Assembly: GCF_024692365.1 (NCBI RefSeq)
Contig: NZ_JAILMR010000129.1
Coordinates: 22,985-86,984 of the forward strand
DNA: 64,000 nucleotides
Direction: 5' to 3'
Origin: Ruminococcus sp.
GTDB lineage: Bacteria; Bacillota; Clostridia; Oscillospirales; Ruminococcaceae
In this document: positions 1 through 8,335 of the stretch, piece by piece
Position numbering within the stretch: position 1 is the first letter of the stretch
Layout of the letters: every line of letters begins with the position of its first letter
Made by a program: the position numbers and the translations under genes
The notes under the pieces: generated by a model
The model's input: the letters and a program-made list of their open reading frames with translations, nothing else
Databases searched by the model: none
Told to the model about the DNA's origin: nothing

Positions 1-1
1 A

Positions 2-1870
2 CATTCAGTATTTGAAATTATATCAAACTCCATAGACGAAGCCCGCGAGGGTCACGGCGATAAGATAATCGTTACCAAGTATTTTGATGATTCCATTGAG
101 GTACAGGATTTCGGAAGAGGCTGTCCCGTGGATTACAACCAGCGTGAAAAACGCTATAACTGGGAACTTGTTTACTGCGAACTTTACGCAGGCGGCAAGT
201 ACAACAATAACTCAGGCGACAACTACGAATACTCACTGGGTACCAACGGACTTGGTGCCTGCGCTACCCAGTACTCTTCCGAATATATGGACGTTGAGGT
301 CATTCGTGACGGATTCAAGTACGAACTCCGTTTTGAAAAGGGCGACAACATCGGCGGTCTTAAAAAGGAAGAGTGCAAGAGCAAAAAGACAGGTACCCGC
401 ACCCACTGGAAGCCCGACCTTGATGTATTCACCGAGATAAGCATCGAGAAGGAATACTTTGAGGATATACTGAAAAAGCAGGCTGTTGTAAACCCAGGGG
501 TGACTTTCCTGCTGAGGATACAGCGCGAGAATATGTCCTTTGAGGAAACTACCTACTATTACGAAAACGGCATAGAGGACTATGTCAAGGAGATAGCAGG
601 CGAAAACACTCTGACCAACGTGCAGTATTTCTCGGGAAGCAGACGCGGACGTGACCGTGCTGACAAGCCCGAATACAACGTAAAACTGGGAGTATCCTTC
701 GTATTTTCAAACAAGGTTCAGGCGCTGGAATACTTCCACAACTCCAGCTTCCTTTCCCACGGCGGTTCACCCGATGACGCTGTAAGGAGCGCTTTCGTTT
801 CACAGATAAATGCTTATTTGAAGTCCAATAATAAGTACAATAAAAATGAAAAGCCCATAACTTTCCAGGACGTTGCTGACTGTCTGGTGCTGGTATCAAG
901 CTCATTCTCCACACAGACATCTTACGCTAACCAGACCAAGAAAGCGATAAACAACAAGTTCATCAAGGAGTGCATGACCGAATTTTTAAAGCACAACCTT
1001 GAGATATATTTCATCGAAAATCCCGATGAAGCGCTGAAGATAGCCGAGCAGGTTCTGGTCAACAAGCGTTCCCGTGAGAGTGCTGAATCTTCAAGGCTGA
1101 ATATCAAGAAGAAGCTTCAGGGCACTATCGACCTTTCAAACCAGGTGCAGAAGTTTGTTGACTGCCGTTCAAAAGACCTTAGCAGACGCGAGCTTTACAT
1201 CGTGGAGGGTGATTCGGCGCTGGGTTCTGTAAAACTTGCAAGAGATGCTGAATTCCAGGCAGTTATACCTGTAAGAGGTAAGATTCTCAACTGCCTGAAA
1301 GCCGACTACGACAAGATATTCAAGAACGAGATAATCACCGACCTTATAAAGGTACTGGGCTGCGGCGTGGAAGTAAACACAGGCAAAAAGAAAGACCTTT
1401 CCGCTTTCAACCTTGATAATCTGCGCTGGAACAAGATAGTTATCTGTACCGATGCGGACGTGGACGGTTTCCAGATAAGGACGCTGATACTCACCATGCT
1501 TTACCGCCTGACACCTACCCTCATCGAGAAGGGTTATGTGTATATCGCGGAATCTCCGCTGTTTGAGATAACCACCAAGGACAAGACCTACTTTGCATAC
1601 GACGAGCCCGAAAAGGACAAGATACTCAAAATGATAGGCAACAAGAGCTTCACCATACAGCGCTCGAAGGGTCTCGGTGAGAACGAAGCCGACATGATGA
1701 GCCTTACCACCATGAACCCCGAAACACGCCGTCTGATAAAGGTCAACCCCGATGATATCGAGATGACCCAGTGGATGTTCAATATGCTTCTGGGCGATGA
1801 CCTTGCAGGACGTAAGGAATTCATCACCAACAACGGTGCTGAATACCTTGAAATGGCAGATATCTCTTGA
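2..1870 (+). CDS. parE: Topoisomerase IV subunit B (ParE/GyrB family), 5' partial
   Basis: The reading frame is open from base 2, so the true start lies upstream of the window. It is the ATPase/TOPRIM subunit of a type IIA topoisomerase that works with the ParC-like protein encoded next to it. The first codons encode the GHKL ATPase N-box (EIISNSIDEAREG), so little is missing. The TOPRIM domain is seen as VEGDSALGSVKLA, then PVRGKILN, then the metal-binding DADVDG and the IQRSKGLGEN motif. About 623 residues are visible, usual for the family. A GTG at 128 is internal because conserved ATPase sequence precedes it in frame. I call it ParE rather than GyrB because the partner subunit lacks a GyrA box; in Clostridia such pairs are sometimes simply annotated as gyrase-like. 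Confidence 0.9.
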   Translation, partial: HSVFEIISNSIDEAREGHGDKIIVTKYFDDSIEVQDFGRGCPVDYNQREKRYNWELVYCELYAGGKYNNNSGDNYEYSLGTNGLGACATQYSSEYMDVEVIRDGFKYELRFEKGDNIGGLKKEECKSKKTGTRTHWKPDLDVFTEISIEKEYFEDILKKQAVVNPGVTFLLRIQRENMSFEETTYYYENGIEDYVKEIAGENTLTNVQYFSGSRRGRDRADKPEYNVKLGVSFVFSNKVQALEYFHNSSFLSHGGSPDDAVRSAFVSQINAYLKSNNKYNKNEKPITFQDVADCLVLVSSSFSTQTSYANQTKKAINNKFIKECMTEFLKHNLEIYFIENPDEALKIAEQVLVNKRSRESAESSRLNIKKKLQGTIDLSNQVQKFVDCRSKDLSRRELYIVEGDSALGSVKLARDAEFQAVIPVRGKILNCLKADYDKIFKNEIITDLIKVLGCGVEVNTGKKKDLSAFNLDNLRWNKIVICTDADVDGFQIRTLILTMLYRLTPTLIEKGYVYIAESPLFEITTKDKTYFAYDEPEKDKILKMIGNKSFTIQRSKGLGENEADMMSLTTMNPETRRLIKVNPDDIEMTQWMFNMLLGDDLAGRKEFITNNGAEYLEMADIS

Positions 1871-1904
1871 CAATTCATAATTCACAATTCATAATTCATA
1901 ATTG
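1871..1904. repeat. AT-rich short repeat array between parE and parC
   Basis: Directly after the parE stop the octamer AATTCATA and near variants occur several times in a row, giving a nearly palindromic 34-base tract. A further AATTCATAATTA follows the parC stop at about 4240. Such tracts are common in Firmicutes intergenic DNA. Its function is unknown; it may be a relic of a small repeat. Confidence 0.5.
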
Positions 1905-2002
1905 TTGACAGGCATTATAGTTTTGCTGTTCTTATCGACAGTGGGTTATGAGTTAAAGCTAATATTTCACTAAAACATTCTTTGAAAGGATAGTTGTTAT
2001 AA

Positions 2003-4240
2003 ATGGCTAAGAAGAAAGCAGAGCCGAAAAAGGCTGCTGCACCTAAGATAGATGCTTATATCGAGGGCGCCGGGCTTGTCGCTGAACAGAAGATAACCCA
2101 GACCCTTGAAAAGAATTATATGCCCTACGCCATGAGCGTTATTGTATCCCGTGCTTTCCCCGAGATAGACGGCTTCAAGCCCTCTCACAGAAAGCTTTTA
2201 TACACCATGTACCTCATGGGGCTGATAAAGGGCAAGCTGACCAAATGTGCCAATATCGTCGGCGCGACAATGAAACTGAACCCTCACGGTGATGCGGCTA
2301 TATATGAAACTCTTGTAAGACTTTCCCGCGGCAACGAGGCACTTCTGCACCCCTATGTGCAGTCAAAGGGAAACTTCGGTAAGTCCTATTCGAGAGATAT
2401 GGCTTATGCGGCTTCGCGATACACCGAGGCTAAGCTTGAACCCATATGCGAGGAGCTTTTCAGGGACATCGACAAGGAGACTGTTGATTTCGTACCCAAC
2501 TACGACAACACCATGACCGAGCCGACCCTCTTCCCTGCTACATTCCCGACGATACTGGTAAACGCAAATGTCGGTATCGGCGTATCTATGGCTTCATCGG
2601 TGTGCCCCTTCAACCTTACCGAGGTCTGCGAAACCGCCATAGCACTCATCAAGAACAGCGAAGCTAACGCGCTGGATACCCTGAAAGGTCCCGACTTCCC
2701 CGGCGGCGGATATCTGCTTTACGATGAGGAAGAGCTGGACAAGATATACCGCACAGGCAGAGGTTCAGTAAAACTTCGTGCGAAGTACCGCTTCAACAAA
2801 GAGGAGCGCTGCATCGAGATAACCGAGATACCTTCCACCACCACAATCGAAGCGATAATCGAGAAGATAATCGCACTGGTAAAGGCAAGCAAGATCAAGG
2901 AAATATCCTATATTCGTGATGAAACAGACCTGAACGGCTTGCAGATAGGTATCGACATCAAAAAGGGTGTTGACCCCGACAAGCTGATGCAGAAGCTTTA
3001 CAAGCTTACACCCTTACAGGACACATATTCCTGCAATTTCAACATACTTGTACACGGCTACCCAAAGGTAATGGGTGTGTACGAAATTCTGGACGAATGG
3101 ACAAAATTCCGCGTAGAATGCGTGCGCAGACGTGTTGAGTTCGACCTTAAAAAGAAGAAGGACAAGCTCCATCTGCTGAAAGGTCTGGGCAAGATACTGT
3201 TGGATATCGACAAAGCGATACGCATAATCCGCGAGACCGAAGAAGAAAGCGAAGTCGTACCAAACCTGATGATCGGATTCGGCATCGACGAGATACAGGC
3301 TGACTACGTAGCCGAGATCAAACTGCGTCACCTGAACCGCGAGTATATCCTCAAGCGCACATCTGAGACCGAGAAGCTTGAAAAGGAGATCGCCGAGCTG
3401 GAAGAAGTCCTTGGCAGCGAGAAGAAGATCAAGCAGATAATCATCAGCGAGCTGAAAGACGTTATCAAGAACTACGGTCAGGAGAGGAAAACTCAGTTCT
3501 TCTATCAGAGCGACATCGAGGAAGTTGAGGAAGAGGAAGAGATCGAGGATTACCCCTGCAAGCTGTTTATTTCCGAGAGCGGCTATTTCAAGAAGTGCAC
3601 CATGCAGTCCCTGCGTATGGCAAGCGACCAGAAGCTTAAAGAGGGCGACCGCATGATGTCGGAAACAGAGTCCTCCAACCGTGCGGAACTGCTGTTCTTC
3701 TCGGATAAGGCAAGCGTGTACAAGTCAAGGGCGAGCCGTTTCGGCAACACCAAGGCAAGTGATCTGGGTGATTATATCCCCGCAGTACTGGGCTTTGACA
3801 ACGGTGAAGCTTTCCACACCATGGTGGAAACTATGGATTATTCGGGCTATCTGCTGTTCATATTCGAGAACGGCAAGGCTGCGAAAGTTCCTCTGGATTC
3901 CTACGCCACCAAGACCAACCGCAAGAAGCTGGCAAATGCTTACAGCGACAAGTCTGGTCTGGTAGCGATACTGAAACTCACCGACAACGCACAGGTAATG
4001 CTGCGCACCACCAACGGCAGAGCGCTGCTTTTCGACACCGCACTGCTGCTGCCCAAGACCACGAGAAATACTCAGGGCGTACAGGTAATGACCCTGAAAG
4101 CCAAGAACGCAAAGGTAGAAAAGGCATACATCGTCTCCGACGAAGAAGCCGAGACCCTCTCCAAGTTCCGCAGCAAGACTATACCTGTTGCAGGCTGTCT
4201 TTCCAAAGATCTTGAAGACCCGGATCAGCTGTCTTTCTAA
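2003..4240 (+). CDS. parC: Topoisomerase IV subunit A (ParC/GyrA family)
   Basis: Breakage-reunion subunit of a type IIA topoisomerase, 745 residues. The N-terminal winged-helix region shows MPYAMSVIVSRAFPEIDG, FKPSHRKLLY and HGDAAIYETLVRLS. The catalytic tyrosine lies in AASRYTEAKL, and the NVGIGVSMAS segment is conserved. A coiled-coil stretch near residues 450-500 is followed by an acidic linker and a C-terminal beta-pinwheel domain. No GyrA box (QRRGGRG) is visible in that domain, which favours ParC over GyrA. It follows parE on the same strand after 132 bases and ends at a strong terminator. The start ATG at 2003 follows an AAAGGA site at a longer than usual distance. Confidence 0.9.
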   Translation: MAKKKAEPKKAAAPKIDAYIEGAGLVAEQKITQTLEKNYMPYAMSVIVSRAFPEIDGFKPSHRKLLYTMYLMGLIKGKLTKCANIVGATMKLNPHGDAAIYETLVRLSRGNEALLHPYVQSKGNFGKSYSRDMAYAASRYTEAKLEPICEELFRDIDKETVDFVPNYDNTMTEPTLFPATFPTILVNANVGIGVSMASSVCPFNLTEVCETAIALIKNSEANALDTLKGPDFPGGGYLLYDEEELDKIYRTGRGSVKLRAKYRFNKEERCIEITEIPSTTTIEAIIEKIIALVKASKIKEISYIRDETDLNGLQIGIDIKKGVDPDKLMQKLYKLTPLQDTYSCNFNILVHGYPKVMGVYEILDEWTKFRVECVRRRVEFDLKKKKDKLHLLKGLGKILLDIDKAIRIIRETEEESEVVPNLMIGFGIDEIQADYVAEIKLRHLNREYILKRTSETEKLEKEIAELEEVLGSEKKIKQIIISELKDVIKNYGQERKTQFFYQSDIEEVEEEEEIEDYPCKLFISESGYFKKCTMQSLRMASDQKLKEGDRMMSETESSNRAELLFFSDKASVYKSRASRFGNTKASDLGDYIPAVLGFDNGEAFHTMVETMDYSGYLLFIFENGKAAKVPLDSYATKTNRKKLANAYSDKSGLVAILKLTDNAQVMLRTTNGRALLFDTALLLPKTTRNTQGVQVMTLKAKNAKVEKAYIVSDEEAETLSKFRSKTIPVAGCLSKDLEDPDQLSF

Positions 4241-4255
4241 TTCATAATTATTTAC

Positions 4256-4290
4256 AGGACGGAAAGCTTTGATTGACTTTCCGTCCTTTT
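4256..4290 (+). terminator. Rho-independent terminator of parE-parC
   Basis: Perfect 11-bp stem AGGACGGAAAG / CTTTCCGTCCT with a 10-base loop followed by TTTT, 16 bases after the parC stop. Confidence 0.85.
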
Positions 4291-4299
4291 GCTATATAC

Positions 4300-4333
4300 A
4301 AAAAAATCACCCACATACAATGATGTGGGTGAT
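4300..4333 (-). terminator. Rho-independent terminator of pilT
   Basis: Read on the minus strand, an 11-bp stem ATCACCCACAT / ATGTGGGTGAT with a 6-base loop is followed by a run of T, 12 bases beyond the pilT stop. Confidence 0.85.
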
Positions 4334-4345
4334 CTATTATAGTGC

Positions 4346-5416
4346 TTAGATATTCTGGTTGATGTATCTGTTGAGGTCGTTTGCGTTTACGCACTTTTCA
4401 AGTGCAACTTCCTTGGAGATAGTTCTGTTTCTGACCAGCTTAGCAAGCTCCTGGTCCATGGTCTGCATTCCGACAGCCTTACCTGTCTGCATTGCGGAAC
4501 CGATGAGGTGAACCTTATCGTCACGGATCATAGCCTTGATGGAGTCAGTAGCGTTCAGGATCTCACAGCAAGCTACACGGCTTGTACCGTCGAATGTACG
4601 GCAGAGTGTCTGAGTACAGATACCAACGAGTACGGACGCCAGCTGAGTTCTGATCTGGTGCTGCTGGTGTGCAGGGAATACGTCGATGATACGGTCGATG
4701 GTGGAAGCAGCATCGGTGGTATGAAGTGTTGACATTACCAGGTGACCTGTTTCTGCGGCGGTTACGGCTGCTTCGATAGTCTCGAAGTCACGCATTTCTC
4801 CGACGAGTATGATATCGGGGTCCTCACGGAGAGCAGCTCTCAGCGCCATGGAGAAGCTGGGAACATCGGGTCCGATCTCTCTCTGGTTGATCATACATCT
4901 CTTGTGGGAGTGCAGATACTCGATAGGATCCTCAACGGTGATGATATGAGAAGACTTATGGATATTAACATGGTCGATCATAGCAGCCAGTGTGGTTGAC
5001 TTACCTGAACCGGTAGGACCTGTTACAAGCACAAGTCCACGGGGACGCATTACGAATTCAGCCAGTACGGGAGGCAGATCCAGATCGGTAAGAGTAGGGA
5101 TATCGTTTCTCAGCAGACGGATAGCGATAGCGGTATTGCCTCTCTGATGGTAAACGTTAACTCTGTGACGGAAACCTCTGCTGGATACAAAAGTAAAGTC
5201 TGTATCGATCTTATCCTTGATCTGCTGTCTCTGTCTGTCGTTACACATATCCTCGCACACTCTGAGAATTTCGATCTCGGTCATATCGGGATAGCTTGAC
5301 AGCTTTCTCAGGTTACCACCCTGTCTTACTATGGGGGGGATACCAACGGTAAAGTGCAAGTCCGAGCAGCCCAGTGCTCTGGATTCGTCCAGTATCTTGT
5401 TAATATCAATTGCCAT
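4346..5416 (-). CDS. pilT: Type IV pilus retraction ATPase PilT
   Basis: Hexameric cytoplasmic ATPase that depolymerises type IV pili, 356 residues, the normal PilT length. Walker A is GPTGSGKST at residues 133-141. The Asp box and Walker B region include DPDIILVGEMRD, and the His box is STLHTTDAAS. The PilT-specific AIRNLIRE-like helix appears as SIKAMIRDDK, followed by GMQTMDQEL, which separates it from PilB. The start ATG follows GGAGG by eight bases. It lies 105 bases downstream of pilB on the same strand and has its own terminator. Retraction capability implies dynamic pili (twitching, DNA uptake or adhesion). Confidence 0.93.
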   Translation of the reverse strand: MAIDINKILDESRALGCSDLHFTVGIPPIVRQGGNLRKLSSYPDMTEIEILRVCEDMCNDRQRQQIKDKIDTDFTFVSSRGFRHRVNVYHQRGNTAIAIRLLRNDIPTLTDLDLPPVLAEFVMRPRGLVLVTGPTGSGKSTTLAAMIDHVNIHKSSHIITVEDPIEYLHSHKRCMINQREIGPDVPSFSMALRAALREDPDIILVGEMRDFETIEAAVTAAETGHLVMSTLHTTDAASTIDRIIDVFPAHQQHQIRTQLASVLVGICTQTLCRTFDGTSRVACCEILNATDSIKAMIRDDKVHLIGSAMQTGKAVGMQTMDQELAKLVRNRTISKEVALEKCVNANDLNRYINQNI

Positions 5417-5521
5417 TTGTTTATACCTCCAAACAATATATTTATAGCTGACTGTTTATCGTCCTGAACTGCATAGTATAGTCTGACACAAAACCCCAAC
5501 AGCCATCTAAGCTTAACTAAT

Positions 5522-7198
5522 TTATACGGCGTAGGTAACACGTACCAGCTCGTCCATAGTGGTTCTGCCCTGCTGAACAAGTTCGGATACGTTATCACGC
5601 AGCAGACGGCAGCCCTCTTCCTTGGCGAGTTCCTGTATCTGCTCACTCTTGGCACCTGCGGCGATGATCTCTTTCATCTTCGGGGTAGCCAGAAGTATCT
5701 CATGGATAGCGGTACGTCCAATGTAACCTCTTGTACACTTGGAACAACCCACAGGCTTGTATACCGGTACAGACTCAGTGATGCCCATCAGTTCATTATC
5801 CTCATCTGTGGACATATAACCCTCACGGCAGTTAGGGCAAACGACCTTGGCAAGTCGCTGTGCAACAACGCCGATAAGCGAAGTAGCGACCATGTATGCG
5901 TCAACGCCCATATCCACAAGTCTTGTAACAGTGGAAGCTGCGTCGTTGGTATGAAGTGTGGACAGCACAAGGTGTCCTGTGATAGCGGCTCTGATACCGA
6001 TCTCAGCTGTCTCGGTATCACGCATCTCACCGATCATTATGATATCAGGGTCCTGACGAAGGATAGAACGCAGAGCAGCCGCAAAGGTCATGCCCGCCTT
6101 CTCATTTATCTGACACTGATTGATGTTATTGATCTTCTTCTCGACAGGGTCTTCGACGGTGATAACGTTGAGGTTCGGCTTAGCTATCTCACCAAGGGCT
6201 GCGTACAGTGTGGTAGACTTACCTGAACCTGTAGGTCCTGTAACCAGTACCACGCCCTGGGGAACCTTCAGACAAGAAACGAATCTCTTGTAGTTATAGT
6301 CTGTCATACCCAGATCCTGTATACGTCTTACGGAGCTGTCGCCCGCAAGGATACGGAGAACGACCTTCTCGCCGTATACCATTGGCAGGTTGGACACACG
6401 GAGGTCAACAACAGTGCCGTCAATGACCTGTGACATACGACCGTCCTGAGGTATACGCTTTTCGGCGATATTCATACCCGAAAGGATCTTGAATCTTGTT
6501 ACAAGAGATACATGAAGTCTGGCATCGATGTCATCCATAAGAGGAACCAGGTCACTGTTGATACGTACTCTGATCTTGGTCTTATCCTTGAAAGGCTCGA
6601 TATGAATATCGGTAGCGCCCTGACGGAAGGACTGCTCAACGATAGCAGTTGCCAGCTTAACGATAGGCGCATCACTGACATTATCAGAACTGAGGTCGAT
6701 CTCATTGAGGTCGATGGTCTCTTCTTCCTTCTGCTGCTTAGCTTCCTCAGCCACCTTAGCAGCAGTACCCTCGGAGTACATCTTACCGATGGCTCTGTTA
6801 ATAGCACTCTTGGTTGCAAGATGAGTGGTTATGTTACAGCCTGTGCAGATTCTCAGATCCTCAGTGATATAGTAGTTCATAGGGTCATCGGTAGCGACGA
6901 TCATACGTCTGCCTATCTTTCTGACAGCTATAACAGTGTGCTTTCTCGCCATCTGCTCAGGGATCAGCCTTACAACGTCAGCGTTGAGAGTTGTGTTGTC
7001 AAGATCTACAAACTCGACATTCATTCTTTCTGCCAGCGTTTTTGCAAAGTCGATATCGCTGACAAGCTTCATCTCGATGACCAGATCACCGAACTTTTTG
7101 TCCTTTTCAGTCTTCTGTCTTGCGAGGACGGCGTTCAGTTCTTCCTCTGTGATAAGGTTCTTTTCAACAAGATATTGTCCTATTGGTCCGTTTCTCAT
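5522..7198 (-). CDS. pilB: Type IV pilus assembly ATPase PilB
   Basis: Cytoplasmic motor that drives pilin polymerisation, 558 residues. The N-terminal MshEN/T2SSE-N domain covers about residues 1-150. The ATPase core has Walker A GPTGSGKST near residue 320, GEMRDTETAEI and STLHTNDAAST. A zinc-binding tetracysteine typical of PilB/GspE is present as CPNC...CSKC near residues 465-495. The start ATG is preceded by a GGAG site. The gene is divergent from pilD, with a 154-base shared upstream region, and is followed by pilT, giving an extension/retraction pair. Confidence 0.94.
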   Translation of the reverse strand: MRNGPIGQYLVEKNLITEEELNAVLARQKTEKDKKFGDLVIEMKLVSDIDFAKTLAERMNVEFVDLDNTTLNADVVRLIPEQMARKHTVIAVRKIGRRMIVATDDPMNYYITEDLRICTGCNITTHLATKSAINRAIGKMYSEGTAAKVAEEAKQQKEEETIDLNEIDLSSDNVSDAPIVKLATAIVEQSFRQGATDIHIEPFKDKTKIRVRINSDLVPLMDDIDARLHVSLVTRFKILSGMNIAEKRIPQDGRMSQVIDGTVVDLRVSNLPMVYGEKVVLRILAGDSSVRRIQDLGMTDYNYKRFVSCLKVPQGVVLVTGPTGSGKSTTLYAALGEIAKPNLNVITVEDPVEKKINNINQCQINEKAGMTFAAALRSILRQDPDIIMIGEMRDTETAEIGIRAAITGHLVLSTLHTNDAASTVTRLVDMGVDAYMVATSLIGVVAQRLAKVVCPNCREGYMSTDEDNELMGITESVPVYKPVGCSKCTRGYIGRTAIHEILLATPKMKEIIAAGAKSEQIQELAKEEGCRLLRDNVSELVQQGRTTMDELVRVTYAV

Positions 7199-7269
7199 AG
7201 ATACGCTCCTAACTCCGCCTTCTGCGGAAAAATAAAATTTTGAATAAATTCTTAAATTCTTAATACCTC

Positions 7270-7298
7270 TTGTAATTCTTATAAAATTGTGCTAAAAT
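7270..7298 (+). promoter_or_regulatory. Promoter of pilD
   Basis: TTGTAA, a 17-base spacer, then TAAAAT, with TG one base upstream of the -10 (extended -10, GTGCTAAAAT). It lies 55 bases before the GTG start of pilD, in the pilB-pilD divergent region. Confidence 0.65.
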
Positions 7299-7352
7299 AT
7301 ATATATGAAATGCGAATGCATATCAATTTTTTAAGAAAGGAGGAGATCAAAG

Positions 7353-8186
7353 GTGAATACCGAAACACTCTACCTTATTATAGTATACGTGTTCGTTTTT
7401 ATCTTTGGCATATGCATCGGCAGCTTTCTGAACGTGTGTATTTACCGTCTGCCACTTGGTGAGAGCCTTATAAAAAGCAATTCTCACTGCATGACCTGCG
7501 GAACACCGATCAGAAAACGAGATCTCATACCTGTTGTCAGCTGGTGTCTGCTGCGCGGCAAATGTCATGCCTGCGGCGCTAAGATATCGCCCAGATATAC
7601 AGTAGTCGAACTGCTAAACGGCATCTGCTACCTTGTAATCTTCCTGCATTTTGATGTGATATCCCACCCGCTTTACGCTTCGATCGTTTCGCTGATGACT
7701 TCAGCGCTGATAGTCGTTTTCTTTATGGACTGGGACACACAGCTAATCAATACCTGGGTAGTGATCTTCATCGGAGCACTTGCGATTCCGAAGTACATAT
7801 TCTGCAGAGAAGAATGCGACTATACTCTGAAATCGATGATCATAGGCGCGTTGGTCGTTAGCATTCCGCTGCTCGTGATCTCACTTGCGAGCCATGAAAA
7901 AGCCATGGGCATGGGAGATGTATATCTCATGGCAGCTGCGGGACTTTTCCTCGGATTTCCAAACGTTCTCATCGCCATGCTGATAGCACTTGTGACTGGC
8001 TCGATCGTCGGAATGATACTGAAACACTCAAACGGCAGTTCGGTTTTTGCTTTCGGACCTTACCTCGCATTAGGCATCGCGGTAGCTGCCCTTTACGGTG
8101 ACGCAATCGCTGATTTCTATGTAAGTTTCACAGGTCTTGACAAAACACTTGAAGACACTGCATTGGTCATCGCAAATATCTTTTAA
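7353..8186 (+). CDS. pilD: Prepilin peptidase / N-methyltransferase PilD
   Basis: Membrane aspartyl protease that removes the leader of class III prepilins and methylates the new N-terminus, 277 residues. The cytoplasmic domain has two CxxC pairs (CMTCG...CHACGAK) that bind zinc in bifunctional enzymes. The GxGD protease motif appears as MGMGDVYL, with the first catalytic aspartate expected in FFMDWDTQ. About eight membrane helices are predicted from hydrophobicity. It starts at GTG 7353 after an AAGGAGG site. It is the only plus-strand gene of the pilus region and must process the three pilin-like proteins encoded at 8.3-13.7 kb. Confidence 0.93.
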   Translation: MNTETLYLIIVYVFVFIFGICIGSFLNVCIYRLPLGESLIKSNSHCMTCGTPIRKRDLIPVVSWCLLRGKCHACGAKISPRYTVVELLNGICYLVIFLHFDVISHPLYASIVSLMTSALIVVFFMDWDTQLINTWVVIFIGALAIPKYIFCREECDYTLKSMIIGALVVSIPLLVISLASHEKAMGMGDVYLMAAAGLFLGFPNVLIAMLIALVTGSIVGMILKHSNGSSVFAFGPYLALGIAVAALYGDAIADFYVSFTGLDKTLEDTALVIANIF

Positions 8187-8195
8187 TAAACTCAA

Positions 8196-8229
8196 AAATA
8201 TCCGCTGAATCATTCAGCGGTATTTTTTT
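8196..8229 (+). terminator. Rho-independent terminator of pilD
   Basis: Stem CCGCTGAA / TTCAGCGG extended by AAATA / TATTT, followed by a T-run, about 15 bases after the stop codon. Confidence 0.85.
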
Positions 8230-8260
8230 GCCCTATTTTAGAGCCTTTTCACATTTGCTC

Positions 8261-8325
8261 AAAAGGTCTCCGCAGTACACCTGCGGAGATCTTTTCAGCA
8301 AGCGGCTGAAGTAGCCGCTTGTGAA
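8261..8325 (-). terminator. Two hairpins downstream of the pilin-like operon
   Basis: Two perfect stems follow each other: TCTCCGCAG / CTGCGGAGA (8267-8289) and AAGCGGCT / AGCCGCTT (8300-8320). Read on the minus strand they follow the stop of the last pilus gene and end in CCTTTTG. The first could also terminate in the plus direction. The T-runs are short, so termination may be partial. Confidence 0.55.
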
Positions 8326-8335
8326 AATTGTTGAT

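Noticed and set aside
84..1107. Several 60-110 codon frames opposite or inside parE
   Set aside because: Shadows of a highly conserved coding region with no independent ribosome sites.
7347..7568. Minus-strand frame over the pilD start
   Set aside because: Antisense to conserved pilD coding sequence; covers its promoter-proximal codons only.
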